Assembly: GCA_963575745.1 (NCBI GenBank)
Contig: CAUYUJ010018638.1
Location: forward strand, 415,001 to 479,000
Reading direction: 5' to 3'
Source of the DNA: Prorocentrum cordatum
Lineage: Eukaryota > Sar > Dinophyceae > Prorocentrales > Prorocentraceae
DNA: 64,000 nt
The position numbers and the translations under genes are program-made. This document shows, one piece after another, positions 44,233 through 54,244 of the stretch; position 1 is the first letter of the stretch; each line of letters opens with the position of its first letter. Under the pieces are notes generated by a model. That model worked only from the letters and a program-made list of their open reading frames with translations. It had not been told where the DNA came from and ran no database searches.

Positions 44233-44395
44233 TTGGGTCGGGCATGCCCCCCTACAGGAGGATCTTGGACGAAAAACCAAAGATCCCCAAACCATACACC
44301 AAACATACTCAAACATGGTATTGTTCTTCTTTATATAAAAAAGAAAACGTCTCCAAACTATGTTTTGATTATCTCCGAACACTCCCCCTGTAGAG
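44233..44395. repeat. Family A MITE, right end truncated by an adjoining copy
   Basis: Left end TTGGGTCGGGCATGCCC then CCCTACAGG. The right arm is readable to ACTCCCCCTGTAGAG, where another family A element begins with TTAAGTCGTGCC. The two are head to tail. Confidence 0.7.
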
Positions 44396-44591
44396 TTAAG
44401 TCGTGCCTGTCCCCCCACATGATAATTTTCGACGAAAAATAAAAAAAAACTCCACAGGTAGTCCAAACATAGTCCAAACATAGCCTGGGGACTATGTTGT
44501 ATTATTGTTCTTACCTGTTTGGAACATAATTGGGGTATGATTTATCTCTCTTCGAGCACCCCCCCTGGTAGGGGGGACGCGCCCGACTCCA
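44396..44591. repeat. Family A MITE, adjoining copy
   Basis: Left TTAAGTCGTGCCTGTCCCC, right GGACGCGCCCGACT. Arms continue as TTTTCGACGAAAAAT and CTCTCTTCGAGCACC. No flanking duplication was found, so insertion followed by deletion or recombination is likely. Confidence 0.7.
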
Positions 44592-44604
44592 GCCCGCGAG
44601 GGGG

Positions 44605-45060
44605 AGACGGTGGAGGAGGAGGAAGGGGAGGAGGGGGGAGGAGGAGGGGGGAGGAGGGGGGAGGAGGAGGATAGAGGGCAGCAGGAGGAGGAGTAGGAGA
44701 AGGAGGGGAGGAGGAGGAGGAGGAGGAGGAGGAGGAGGAGGAGGATCGAACTGAAAAACGCACATCGTCGGATGTCGGGGCCCGCGAGGGGGCGGAGCGC
44801 AGCGCCGCGCGAGAGGCGCCCGCGGGTCGCCCTCTATAGGGCCGAGACCAGAGCGCCCCGCCGTTGGAGGCCTCCGAGGGGCTCGGCGCGCCGGCCGCCA
44901 GCGCGAGGCCTGCCGGGGGGCGCACGAGCGACACGAGGGGGGGGGGGGGGGGAGGGAGGAGGGGAGGAGGGAGGAGGAGGGAGGAGGGAGGAGGGAGGAG
45001 GAGGAGGGAGGAGGAGGAGGAGGAGGAGGAGGAGGAGGAGGAGGAGGAGGAGCCGCCGCC
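44605..45060 (+). repeat. (GGA)n tracts with a GC-rich spacer
   Basis: GGAGGA runs at 44605-44750 and 44940-45052, the latter followed by (GCC)n. The GC-rich spacer has ORFs on all frames without motifs. Confidence 0.92.
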
Positions 45061-45615
45061 GCCGCCGCCGCCGCCGGCCAGCGGGGGGGCACCGCGGAGC
45101 GGGCCGAGCGAGGGGGGGCGGCCGCGCAGGCTGCACGCCTCCGCGGCCGCCCCCGCAGGCGCCGGGGGCCGCCGCGGGATCTCCCCTCGGCGTCCGAGGA
45201 GCGGGTGCCGAACGGGCGCGCCACTCTCGGGCGCTGCCCTCGGAGAAGGGCAGCGCGGGGGCGGGGAGCCTCGGGCTGGACGAGAGGGGGGGGGGGTAAG
45301 CAAGAATGGTCGGAGCGCTGGACTGTTTTTTCACCCTTGCGCGAAACAGCTCGCTCCTCCCCTGCCCAAGTGCCGGGTCTGGGGGATTCCGTGAGCACCC
45401 GGTATGCTGCTAGCACCCCGTGCCGCCCGCGATGGGCAGCCATTGGGCCTATGAAGGCTTGAGCCGAGCGGGGGGGGGGGGGGCACGCGGATCGGGCCGA
45501 GCGAAAGGGGGGGATCTCGACCACAAGGAGCTCGAAGCCGTGCGGCAGGAGCCCGTGGTCGAACCCGAGCGGCAGGGGCTCGACCACAGGAGGCCTGCCA
45601 CAGGAAGCCCGATGC

Positions 45616-45710
45616 TCGGGCTGGACGAGAGGGGGGGGGATAGGGAAAGGAGGGATTACGAAATCTGCTGCATGCTGCTGGTTTCGGCCTGCCGCCGGGC
45701 CCATCTTGGA
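45616..45710 (-). repeat. Family C element, partial reverse copy
   Basis: Reads TCGGGCTGGACGAGAGG, then GATTACGAAATCTGCTGC, which is the complement of the right half of family C. It ends in CGGCCTGCCGCCGGG. A fragment of family D follows at about 45735-45790 with AGATCCGAGGAGTCCG. Confidence 0.65.
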
Positions 45711-46033
45711 TCGGCGCCGGGGGCGCCGCCGGGGGGGTCCCACGCAGATCCGAGGAGTCCGTGCGGACCGCTGAAAGTTTATGTTTGTGCGGTTGTTGCT
45801 CTCATGCTTGCTCATACAGCTTATGGTTATGCAGTTCATGCTTGTGCAGTGCTTCATTTTCGCCTGCACGCAGCCAGCGGCCCTGGGCAGGAGCGGCCTT
45901 GGGGGTGCGTGGCTCTCGGGGGCCGCGGGGCGGTCAGCTCCAGGCGCGCACGCCCGTGCCGGGCCGACCCTCTGTGGGCCCGCAGCAAGAAGGTCACTCT
46001 GGCGAAGGGGTCCCTCTGGAGTGCATCCGACTC

Positions 46034-46230
46034 TCGGGTCGGGCGAAGGGGGGGATAGCAAAGGGGGGGGCCTGAGACTCAGCTCGCGTAGCTGCTTTTC
46101 CCGGCGCCCCCTGGCGCCGGGAGGCGCCCATGTATCGAGGAATGGGCCCGGCGGCGGGGCCGAAACCAGCTGCATGCAGCAGATTTCGTAACCCCCCCCT
46201 TTCCCTATCCCCCCCTTTCGTTCGGCCCGA
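46034..46230. mobile_element. Family C MITE
   Basis: A 197-bp element with both ends intact (TCGGGTCGGGCGAAGG and CGTTCGGCCCGA). The flanks GACTC and GGTTC agree at three of five positions, a decayed duplication at best. Confidence 0.8.
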
Positions 46231-46435
46231 GGTTCGAGCGGCGAGCGCGAGGGGCAACGACAGGGGGGAAGGCTGGCTCGGGGGGAGGGAAGCATCGGCC
46301 TCGAATCGACGATGCGCCGCCGATGGATCGGCGATAGGTCCCATATGGCGGACTCGCACCTTCCAGTGGGGCTACCAGACCCCTATCGGCGATCAATGGG
46401 CGGTTGGGGCTCGATGCAATCCCCGAGCCTATGGG

Positions 46436-46580
46436 ACGCACCAGGACATACTAGTACTATGCGTCCTCCTTGCAGGCGCGCGCCCGATCCGAATATATAC
46501 ATAGTGTGGCCATATTGTAATAAATCGGTTCCCGAGCAGTATGGTCAGAACGCGCTGGCAACGGGAGCTACAGTATAAGA
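46436..46580 (+). repeat. Single diverged copy of the 303-bp tandem unit
   Basis: GACGCACCAGGACATACTAG, then GGCGCGCGCCCGATCCGAA and TTCCCGAGCAGTATGGTCAG follow the order of the unit tandemly repeated at 62.3-63.3 kb, at lower identity. Confidence 0.65.
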
Positions 46581-46957
46581 TTTGACGGCGCCCACGTGGC
46601 GCCAAGCCCATCTCGATCATCCTCCGAAAGTGTGTCAGCGCCATTGTGTGCTTCCCCACCGAAGAAACGAGAACCAACACAGGCTGCGCGCTATCGGCGG
46701 GGCCAAACGGGGAAATTAAGCAGACGCTTGGGCTACATGTCCAGAGGATCATCGACTACAGACATGTCACTGCCAGAAGGAACGCTAAATAAGGAACGAA
46801 GCCCCGTTTCTCAAGATCAAGCCATACAATTCTAAGGAACGACCGAGCCCCTTTTTGGAGGCGGTCCCTCGTCGTTGCGCACCGTTGTGATCGTGACCCC
46901 TCCCCCCCAAGGAACGCCGAGGGGGGCCCCTGGCAAAATTGCAAGGGAACGCAGGCA

Positions 46958-47208
46958 CTTAGTGGGCCCTGGAAACGACAGGGCCGTTTTTGTTACCGGT
47001 TCCGTTTTGCCGTTTTTTTTACCGTTTCCGACACCGTTGTTTTACCGGTTCCGTCGCCGTTTTTTCACCGGTTCCGGCTCCGGTTCCAATCCTGGAGCCT
47101 ATCTTTTGCCGTTTCCGGTCGCCGTTTTTTTTGCCGTTTTGCTTTTCAAGGAGCATTTTTCTGGAAACGGTGAAAAAACGGCCCTGCCGCTTCCGGGGCC
47201 CACATAAG
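46958..47208. mobile_element. Family B MITE with perfect 8-bp duplication CGCAGGCA
   Basis: A 251-bp element with ends CTTAGTGGGCCCTGG and CCGGGGCCCACATAAG. CGCAGGCA is exactly repeated at 46950-46957 and 47209-47216. The interior is GCCGTTTTTT and ACCGGTTCC words, in the same orientation as 26979. Confidence 0.9.
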
Positions 47209-47216
47209 CGCAGGCA

Positions 47217-48180
47217 GACCCCCCAGGAAAACCACCGAGCGCCCTCCGACCCCGAGCTGGATCTTGTGTTTCAAAGCCATATGGGCCTATTTGTTTTAGA
47301 CTCTGGCAAGTTTACTTGCATGGACGGGGGGGGGGGCTGAGCCTGAAGCAAGCCCGGGGGGGGGTGCGGAAATCACGCAAGTCGCAAGGCACTTGCACGC
47401 TAGTATTCGCTTGAAGAGGGGCGGGGGGGGGGGGGGGGGCGAACGCCATGCAAGTAAACTTGCCTGAATCCAAAAAAAACAAGCTCTATGGCGGCACCCC
47501 CCTCCCCACTGCCCCCCCCAATGGCTGCCCCAGAGAGCGACACCCATCCCTCATGGGGCGCGCCGGCGCGGGCCTGCCAACGAGAGCGCCGCCCTGCGCC
47601 CGCTTGGCTCGGGAGCCTCGGCAGGATCGCGAGGGGGGGGGGGGGGCGGCGTCGGGAGGGCGCCGAACAGAGAGGCGCCTGGACCTTTGTGGGCCCAGGT
47701 AGGGTTCCATGCCGCACATGTCGTCGTGGATATCGGCGCCGAGCCGCCAGAGCATGGGCACGCAGTGAACATGTGAGCGACGAGAAGCAAAGCGTCTTGC
47801 TCACGATGGTATAGCGATCTCACGCAGCGGCTTGCGCGGGCCGCTGGCGCGGCACGCTACATTAGAAACGAGGGCGCCTAGACGCGACCTTACGCGGGCA
47901 ACTTAAGCGCGATTGTCAGCGCAATCGAACACGCTTTTCTGCGTCGCTCATGTGCAGCCCTGGTGGAACTGGCTGGCTTCTCACCTCAACAAGGGCAACA
48001 ATCTCCAGAAACAACATGCAATGAACTACTAGTATCGCTAGCGTGAAACTAGACAACTAGGGCAACTATCTACTAGCATCGCTCCTCACGATGTTCCCAG
48101 CTCCACTAGGGCAACTAGCGTCTAATGATGTTTCCTCCTCAACTAGGGCAACTATATACTAGTATCGCTGGCGTGCTAGC
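47217..48180. other. No gene; poly-G runs and a CTAGGGCAACTA minisatellite
   Basis: Poly-G runs at about 47327 and 47425-47440 lie among AAGCCCGGGG and TTTACTTGCATG words, the latter in inverted pairs (47310 and 47455). From about 48020 to 48180 a degenerate repeat of CTAGGGCAACTA and TACTAGTATCGCT has units of roughly 55-60 bp. Confidence 0.55.
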
Positions 48181-49420
48181 ATGCAAAGAAAAACACATGG
48201 TGGCACAGTACCTCGGGAAATCGTCGTTGTAGCCTTTGTTCCCAACGAGATGCGAAGGGTTAGCTGCGCAGTTTGTGAGAAAGGGGGAAGGCGGGCGAGG
48301 AGGGAGAAGGACGGGGAGGGAGAAGGACGGGGAGGGCCGCGGAAATCAAAAAACAACACTGCTGCACTGCCCAACGTCGGGCCACAGCCTCGCGCCATGC
48401 TGCAGGAACCTGCAGCAGCGTCGGCGACGTGTCTGGGTCACCGTGCGCCGCAGACGGGGCCTCGGCGCGCAGGTAAGTTGCCCCTGGCAGACCACAAGCG
48501 GCACGACCACAATCGTTTGGAGCTCGGCGTGGCTTCCTTGGATCGGCGCCGGCCCCGCCCCCCCCCCATGCCAGCGCGGACGCGCAGCGCGCCCCCGGGC
48601 GCGGCGCCGCCGACCCCCCGAGGAAGCCCGCGCGAGAGTCTGCGGTCAGCACTGGCAGCAGGGGCGCACGAGAAGAAGATGCCAGCGGGCCCCCGGAAGT
48701 CGGCGGCGACCGAGGGTCGGGCGTCGGCAGGACTGGGTTCCGTGAAACCTGGTCGAATGATGCGTACTGGGGGACGCCCCCCCCCGCCCCGTTCCACTAA
48801 CCGTAACCGCCGTCACCCGAAAAAAACACGAGCTACGGCAGACCTGGTTTAGTGTTTCTGGTCAATTTAGGGGCTCTGGGACCCTACTACTAACCAGGTC
48901 CCCTTACCTGGGTCCTGGTTACACCCGAGAGGGGGGGGCGTGAGAGGGAGAAGGCCTTCTCAGAAGGCGGCGGGGCTTCTCAGAAGCGCTCGCGCCCTCT
49001 GAGAGGTTTCTCTGTGGCTTCGGGGGAAGCTTAGTACACTTCTCAGAAGGTCAGGAGACTTCCGAGCCTTCCGAGCCGCTCGCCGCCGATTGGAAGGCCA
49101 TGTCGACACTTCTGAGCGGGGCGCGGCCAACGAAAGCGGCAAAGGATGGGCCGAAGGAAAAAGATGCAAGGTAAACACCTCGGAAAGTCGCTCAGGCTCA
49201 CTGTCAAAGATGACTGGATGGTTGCGCCGTTTATTTGTTCTCCGAGGACAAGGATGACGAGAACTGGGGAATCCAAAATGTACCCATACCGCCACTTCCC
49301 AGACCTCCCAGAGTGCATTCTGGCTAGAATTTCGATGCGAATCCAACGGTGGCTACGAGGGCCTCCCGAGAGGGCGAACGAGGGGAAAACGGGCGAAGGG
49401 TACCGGTACTCTCCTAGATG
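48181..49420. other. No gene recognised
   Basis: GC-rich sequence with overlapping frames on both strands. A short cluster of CTTCTCAGAAGG words at 48950-49070 resembles another at 13300-13420. Neither encodes a recognisable product. Confidence 0.4.
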
Positions 49421-49429
49421 GGGTCGGAG

Positions 49430-49625
49430 TACATGGGGTCGGAGGATCGCGCCGAATCGCCGATGCATCGGTGACGCATCGTCGATGCACTCGTGATACA
49501 TCGGCGATGTCGGCGGCGCATCGGCGCCACCAGCATGGAGAAAATCGGGCTCCGCATCGAGCCGCATCGCCGATGCATCGGCGATGCGGCGCGATCCTCC
49601 GACCCCATCTGCCTCGACCCCATTG
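49430..49625. repeat. ATCGGCGATGC-type repeat (family I)
   Basis: CCGATGCATCGGTGACGC then GATGCATCGGCGATGCGG and CCGACCCCATCTGCC; matches the block at 11150-11335. Confidence 0.7.
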
Positions 49626-49857
49626 GGGAGGCCTCGAGGTATGGTTTATAGGTACCTATTCTTCCTCCGGTTTGTGTTCCTCTGGACAGGCGCGCTCCAC
49701 TGCTTGCACAGTGAATACTCGCTAATGGCCTGGATCCGCCGAGGGGATTCTGCGATCCATTTCACGCGAGTGGGCGCTTTACGAGTAGAGATACGCGCTC
49801 GGTGATCTTCGAGGATCGGGAGGAGGAGGAGGACAGCAGAGAAAGAAAAAGAGGCTA

Positions 49858-49965
49858 AACAAAAACACACAAACTTTTGGCGCTCCGCGCAGTTTTCTTG
49901 GATCCGCGCCGGACCTCCCCAGCACGCCCAGCGCGCCAGGGGCGGCGCCGGAGGCGCCGCAAAAG
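49858..49965. repeat. Family D fold-back element, left half
   Basis: ACTTTTGGCGCTCCGCGCAG then TCTTGGATCCGCGCCGG and a GGCGCCGGAGGCGCC centre. The right arm is missing. Confidence 0.6.
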
Positions 49966-50300
49966 GGGGGCCGATACCGCCACTCCCCGGACATCTCTCC
50001 TGAGGTGCCTTCTGGCCAAAATTTCGAGGCGAACCCAGCGGTGGCGACGAGGGCCTCCGAAGAGGCCCAAAAACAAGAAAACGAGGAAGGGGTAGGGGCA
50101 TGGGCACCTTTTTTTGAGGGGCAACGATAGGGGGGGACTGGCATAAGGGGGGATGCATCGACCTGGAATCGGCGATACATCACCGATCGGCGATGGGCCT
50201 GCGATCGTGGATCCGCGCCCTTGGGCAGACTTGGGTTATCGGGCCCGTATCGGCGATCCGTGGGCGGTTGGGGGTCGATGCATCCCCCCCTATGCCTATC

Positions 50301-50500
50301 TAGGGGAACAAAAAGTGGCATAAACGTAAAAACTCGGAGGTCCGCGCGGATTTCTCGGATCGGCGCTGGACCCCCCCTCACTGGCGCGCGGAGCGCGCCA
50401 GGGGCGGCGCCGGAGGCGCCGCCGGGGGGCCCCAGCGCCGATCCGAGAAATCCGCGCGGACCTCCGAGTTTTTATGTTCCTGCCACTTGTTCTTCCCCTA
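50301..50500. mobile_element. Family D fold-back element with 5-bp duplication CTATC
   Basis: A 200-bp near-complete palindrome, ends TAGGGGAACAAAAAG and CTTGTTCTTCCCCTA. Both arms have CGGAGGTCCGCGCGGATTTC (or its complement) and the centre is GGCGCCGGAGGCGCC. CTATC is exactly duplicated at 50296-50300 and 50501-50505. Confidence 0.9.
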
Positions 50501-50544
50501 CTATCCCCGCCTATCGTTGCTCCTCGGCAGGGCAGGGAGCTCGA

Positions 50545-50683
50545 CCACGACCACCATGTGTTAAAACAACACAGACTCCGCCAGAAAAAAACTAAGAACG
50601 TTTCGTGGAAACCTCAAAAAATAGGTTCTTAGCACATGGTTTGGTGGGGCTGTAGGCGAGCCGGGACGCTTCGCCTCTGCTTG
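50545..50683. repeat. Family G element, partial
   Basis: Keeps ACTCCGCCAGAAAAAAACT, TAGGTTCTTAGCAC and the right end GACGCTTCGCCTCTGCTTGA; the left end is lost. Confidence 0.55.
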
Positions 50684-50707
50684 ACTGTCGTTGCTCTTCG
50701 GCATCCC

Positions 50708-50890
50708 AGACCCCCGACGTCATGAATTTTTCATGACGTCGACCCCCAGAGGTCCAGACCCATTCCCCTGGACCGGTTTTTCCTCCTGAGTCGTTTTTTG
50801 ACGGCCCCGAGGGCCGGTAAGGGCCCCCAGAGGCCGAAAATCATAAAAAACCCGCGTCGTGATTTTTTCATAACTCGAGGGGGTCTGGCA
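50708..50890. repeat. Fold-back with GACGTCATGAA palindrome
   Basis: Outer CAGACCCCC and GGGGGTCTG. Near the left is GACGTCATGAA-TTTTTC-type sequence forming a perfect hairpin, and the right arm has TTTTTTCATAACTCG. Related in its outer bases to the element at 24926. Confidence 0.6.
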
Positions 50891-50942
50891 AGGCAGGGAG
50901 TTCGACCACGACCACGAGCACGACCGGCGCCCGACGGCCGCC

Positions 50943-51144
50943 CTGATGGTCCGCTACCGAAAATTTCCGGTAGCGCTCCGCAGAGATCGGTCGCTACCGA
51001 AATACCGAAATGTAGCGCCCAATACCGGTATCAGAGCGTTCTGAAATCCGCTATTTCAACGCCCTCAAACGAAGATCCGGTCGCTACCGAAATTCGGGGT
51101 GCGTCGAAATCGCTACCGAAAATTTCCGGTACCAGACCATCTGG
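50943..51144. repeat. Fold-back with TACCGAAAATTTCCGGTA arms
   Basis: Left CTGATGGTCCGCTACCG, right GGTACCAGACCATCTG, each next to a self-complementary TACCGAAAATTTCCGGTA. Several additional CGCTACCGAAA words lie between. No protein. Confidence 0.65.
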
Positions 51145-51289
51145 GCGACGAGCGACGCCCGGGGCGCGCCTGGGCCGCCGCGGCGGCGCCGCGCCGGGCC
51201 CCGGCGTGGCCCGGGGCGCCCGAGGGCGCCCAGGCCACCGAGTGCCACCTCGGCCGGCGGGGGTGGGGGGCTCCTCCTGCTCCTGCTCC

Positions 51290-51375
51290 TCCTGCTCCTC
51301 CTCCTGATCCTCCTCCTCCCTCTCCCTCCTCTTCCTCCTCCTCCTCCTCCTCCTCCTCCTCCTCCTCCTCCTCCA
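51290..51375 (+). repeat. (TCC)n microsatellite
   Basis: CTCCTCCTCC run; flanking ORFs have Pro/Gly/Arg composition without motifs. GTTCAACCTTGAACG and GATCGTTCAAC hairpin words occur at 51445-51540. Confidence 0.9.
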
Positions 51376-51574
51376 CCTAGGGTCAAAAACCCTACGGCAG
51401 GTCCGTGTCGTGCCGACCCTGGCGTTGGTTGCTGACACCGCGCTGGATCGTTCAACCTTGAACGATCGGCCGCTGCCGCAACGTCCGATCGTTCAACATC
51501 GATCGATTCTGGGTCGCCAGCGGCGTTCAACCTTGAACGTCGGCGGCGGGGTCGCCGACGGTCGACACGACGCG

Positions 51575-51778
51575 AACCTACCGTACTAAGGCCGCGCGGT
51601 AAGGACGCAAGACCCGTGGAAGCCGAAGTTGGGATTTTTGGGCCGCCCGCCCCAAGGGGGCCCCTGACAAGCGGGCCAGCGGAAGAGGCCAAGGAGGAGC
51701 CGCAAGAGCAAGGAAAAGCAAGGACGTAAGGGTACCCTGATCATAGTCGCGCGTCCTTATTAGGGTTTTTGACTGTAG
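51575..51778 (+). repeat. Family F element
   Basis: CTAAGGCCGCGCGGTAAGGA at the left, GGAAGCCGAAGTTGGGAT inside, and GCGCGTCCTTATTAGG then TTGACTGTA at the right. It abuts the family A element that starts at 51781. Confidence 0.65.
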
Positions 51779-51780
51779 GG

Positions 51781-51937
51781 TTATGTCGAGCATGTCCCCC
51801 TACAGGCGGATTTGGGAAGAAGAAAACAAACAATAGTCAAAACATGCTCCAGATTTGTGAAAAAATAGTCAAACCATCGTCCCCAGGCTATTTCTTTATG
51901 ATCTTTGAACTTCCCCCCTGTAGAGGGACAGGCCCGG
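51781..51937. mobile_element. Family A MITE
   Basis: Left TTATGTCGAGCATGTCCCC then CTACAGGCGG; right CCCCCTGTAGAGGGACAGGC. The last bases of the right end merge into a family D half-element (51938-52062), so no duplication can be read. Confidence 0.8.
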
Positions 51938-52062
51938 TGTCGGCGCCGCCTCTGGCGCGCTCCGCGCGCCAGGGAGGGGGGTCCAGCGCCGATCCGAGAA
52001 GTCCGCGCGGACCTCCGAGTTTTCATGTTTATGTCATTATTCGTTTCCTTCGGGAGCCCCTC
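51938..52062. repeat. Family D fold-back element, right half
   Basis: GCGCGCCAGGGAGG centre, then CCGATCCGAGAAGTCCGCGC and GAGTTTTCATGTTTATG, with the right outer end near CGTTTCCTTCG. Confidence 0.6.
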
Positions 52063-52094
52063 AGAAGTCTTAAGGACCCCTGAGAAGTCTTGAG

Positions 52095-52885
52095 AACCCC
52101 CCCCATGCAGTCGGCCTGTATCAGGAGGATGCGCGATGAGGATGCAAGGGCCTTCGACGCCAATTTCGAGTGGCTCAGGATGGACCGAGGAGGCGAGGAT
52201 GCGAGGGTACCCTTGAGAAGGTTGCTCATCCTTACTGTGCGGGTTGACTCTAGGGGGTAACTAAGTCTGTTCTTTTTCGGCGGCCTTGCTGAAAGACTGG
52301 GGTCCCACCAATAGGGGGATCTGATTCCGTTTTCCCGCGGCACCCGTCGCGCAGCAACGACGACGACAGTTACGCCTAGGTTTGCGACTACGACTACGAC
52401 GACTGCTGGTACTTGTGCATCAGGAGGAGGAGATGCAGGAGGAGGAGGAGGAGGAGGAGGAGTAGGGGGAACCGCGGGAGGAGGAGCACGAGGTTTTAGG
52501 ACCAGTCCTGTTTACCGCCGAGTGAGAAAGGGGGGGATCAAGACTAAAGACCTATAGCAAGGATGCACGGAAAGGATGCAAGGGCCCTGCACGCCCATGC
52601 TGGGGCTTTTCGAGCGGGACTGGCCCTCGAAAGTGGTCGAGGATTGGCCGAAGATGATCGAAGGGGGAAGGATGCAAGGGTACCTTTGGGAAGTCGAACA
52701 TCCATATTATGCGGGTTGACTGTGATAAGGATGCACGGAAAGGAAGCAAGGGCCTTGGACGCCCACGCCGGGGCTTTTCGAGCGGGGCTGGTCCTCGAAA
52801 GTGGACGAGGATGGGCCGAAGATGACCGGAGTGGCAAAGATGCAAGGGTAACCTTGGAACGTCGCTCATCCTCACTATCAGCTCC
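52095..52885 (+). repeat. Family F elements, three copies, two of them in tandem
   Basis: Copies at about 52095-52255, 52555-52722 and 52730-52880 share GGATGCAAGGGCC, TTTTCGAGCGGG, GGTACCCTT-type words and GGGTTGACT. The last two follow each other directly with a period of about 175 bp. A short GGA run lies at 52425-52470. Confidence 0.65.
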
Positions 52886-53609
52886 GACTGTCTCCTTAGA
52901 ACTTAGGGGGCTTTTTGTTTGGATGTATCTCGCAAGCTCTCCGCCTGAAGGGGTGTGCGTTCAGACCACACCAGGAAGCGTGGCATTGGCAGTGTAGGTC
53001 CGCATACACCCTGCGAAATGCTTAAGAAATCATGGGTCAAGAAATTCATAGTCTCAGAACTTGAATTATTACAATCTTAAGATTTACATTGAAACGTTAA
53101 GAATAATCGAGACTCTGGCCGAAAACTTAAGTTTTCCTAAGCATCGCCTAAGGTGTACGTGTCAAATGCTCCAGCGAGCAAGAACACAGCAAAGCGAGGC
53201 ATTGACAGAGTAGCTCAGCATCAGCGCCCGGGGGCCGCCCACGCCACCGAGGGCCACCTCGGCCAGAGGCGGAGGGAGGAGGTATCCTCAGGAGGCAGCT
53301 CGTGAAAGGCCTTCGTCAGAGCGAACATTCGGGAATTCAATCGCAGGGAGCCCACACAGAACGTACGCGCCCGGCTATGTACATGAATACGGCCCCTCGA
53401 TCCGCGAGGCTGGCCGCGTGATACGAAGATTCGGGTAATGCGTACTCTCGAAACCAGCGTGGACTTGTGTACATGATCTACGTCCTCTCGAATCACATGA
53501 TACGTACATCGTTATCTCGCACACTACGACGAGCGTCCTCTCGCACTCTCCTACACGATGCGCGTCCTCTCGATGTACGCCCTCTCGTAAGCAATGCCAT
53601 CGACATAAT

Positions 53610-53722
53610 CCCTCGTAGGTCCGCGCGGACTGCCTGGATCGGCCGAGGAGCCCCCCGGCGCCGCCTCCGCTGCCGCCCCTGGCGCGCCCCGTGCGTGCCA
53701 ATGACGGGGGGTCCAGCACCGT
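53610..53722. repeat. Family D fold-back element, partial
   Basis: GTAGGTCCGCGCGGACTGCC at the left and CCCCTGGCGCGCC inside, ending in GGGGGGTCCAGCACC; the right arm is missing. Confidence 0.5.
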
Positions 53723-53869
53723 GAATTCAATGATTTAACAAATACCATGACAATCTCTGAGGATCTAATACTATGCCAGCTGGGTCTAATATCTAATGAC
53801 ATTGAAATTAGATCTAATTTTTAAAAAAATTAGATCAGGCCTCCAAAACCTTATTCGGGAGTGCCGAAA

Positions 53870-53970
53870 CGGTGCGTCCTCGGAGAAGGACCCGAGTCCC
53901 AAGACCGTGCGGTGACCCCGAATCCCCATCGACTCACCGCACGGTGTGGTCACCACCCCGTTTGGGGACC
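53870..53970. repeat. ACCGTGCGGTGA inverted-repeat element, second copy
   Basis: GAGTCCCAAGACCGTGCGG, CCCGAATCCCCATCGACTC and CACCGCACGGTG match the interior of 11367-11555. Confidence 0.55.
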
Positions 53971-54244
53971 CCCGACTTCTGTTCATGTCATCGCTTGCTC
54001 CCCGAAACTTGCCAGCCCAACGGGCCACCGGCTAGTTGAAACCTCCGGTGAGCATCTATAGGTTGTTTCTAGCTCGCCGCTTCCGCGGGCGCGTGGCGGC
54101 CCCTACAGGGGTCCGAGGACGACAAGTACCCCGGCAAGGTCCCAGGACGGTCGGGTCCGAGCTGCCGGAACTCCCGCGCGGCCTCGGACCTCCCCCGAGC
54201 GCCCCAATGAGGCGCCAAAAGGGTGGCACGCCCCACGGCCTGAG

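Noticed and set aside
44511-46295. A 594-codon minus-strand frame
   Set aside because: Spans GGA tracts and family C and D repeats; no domain recognised.
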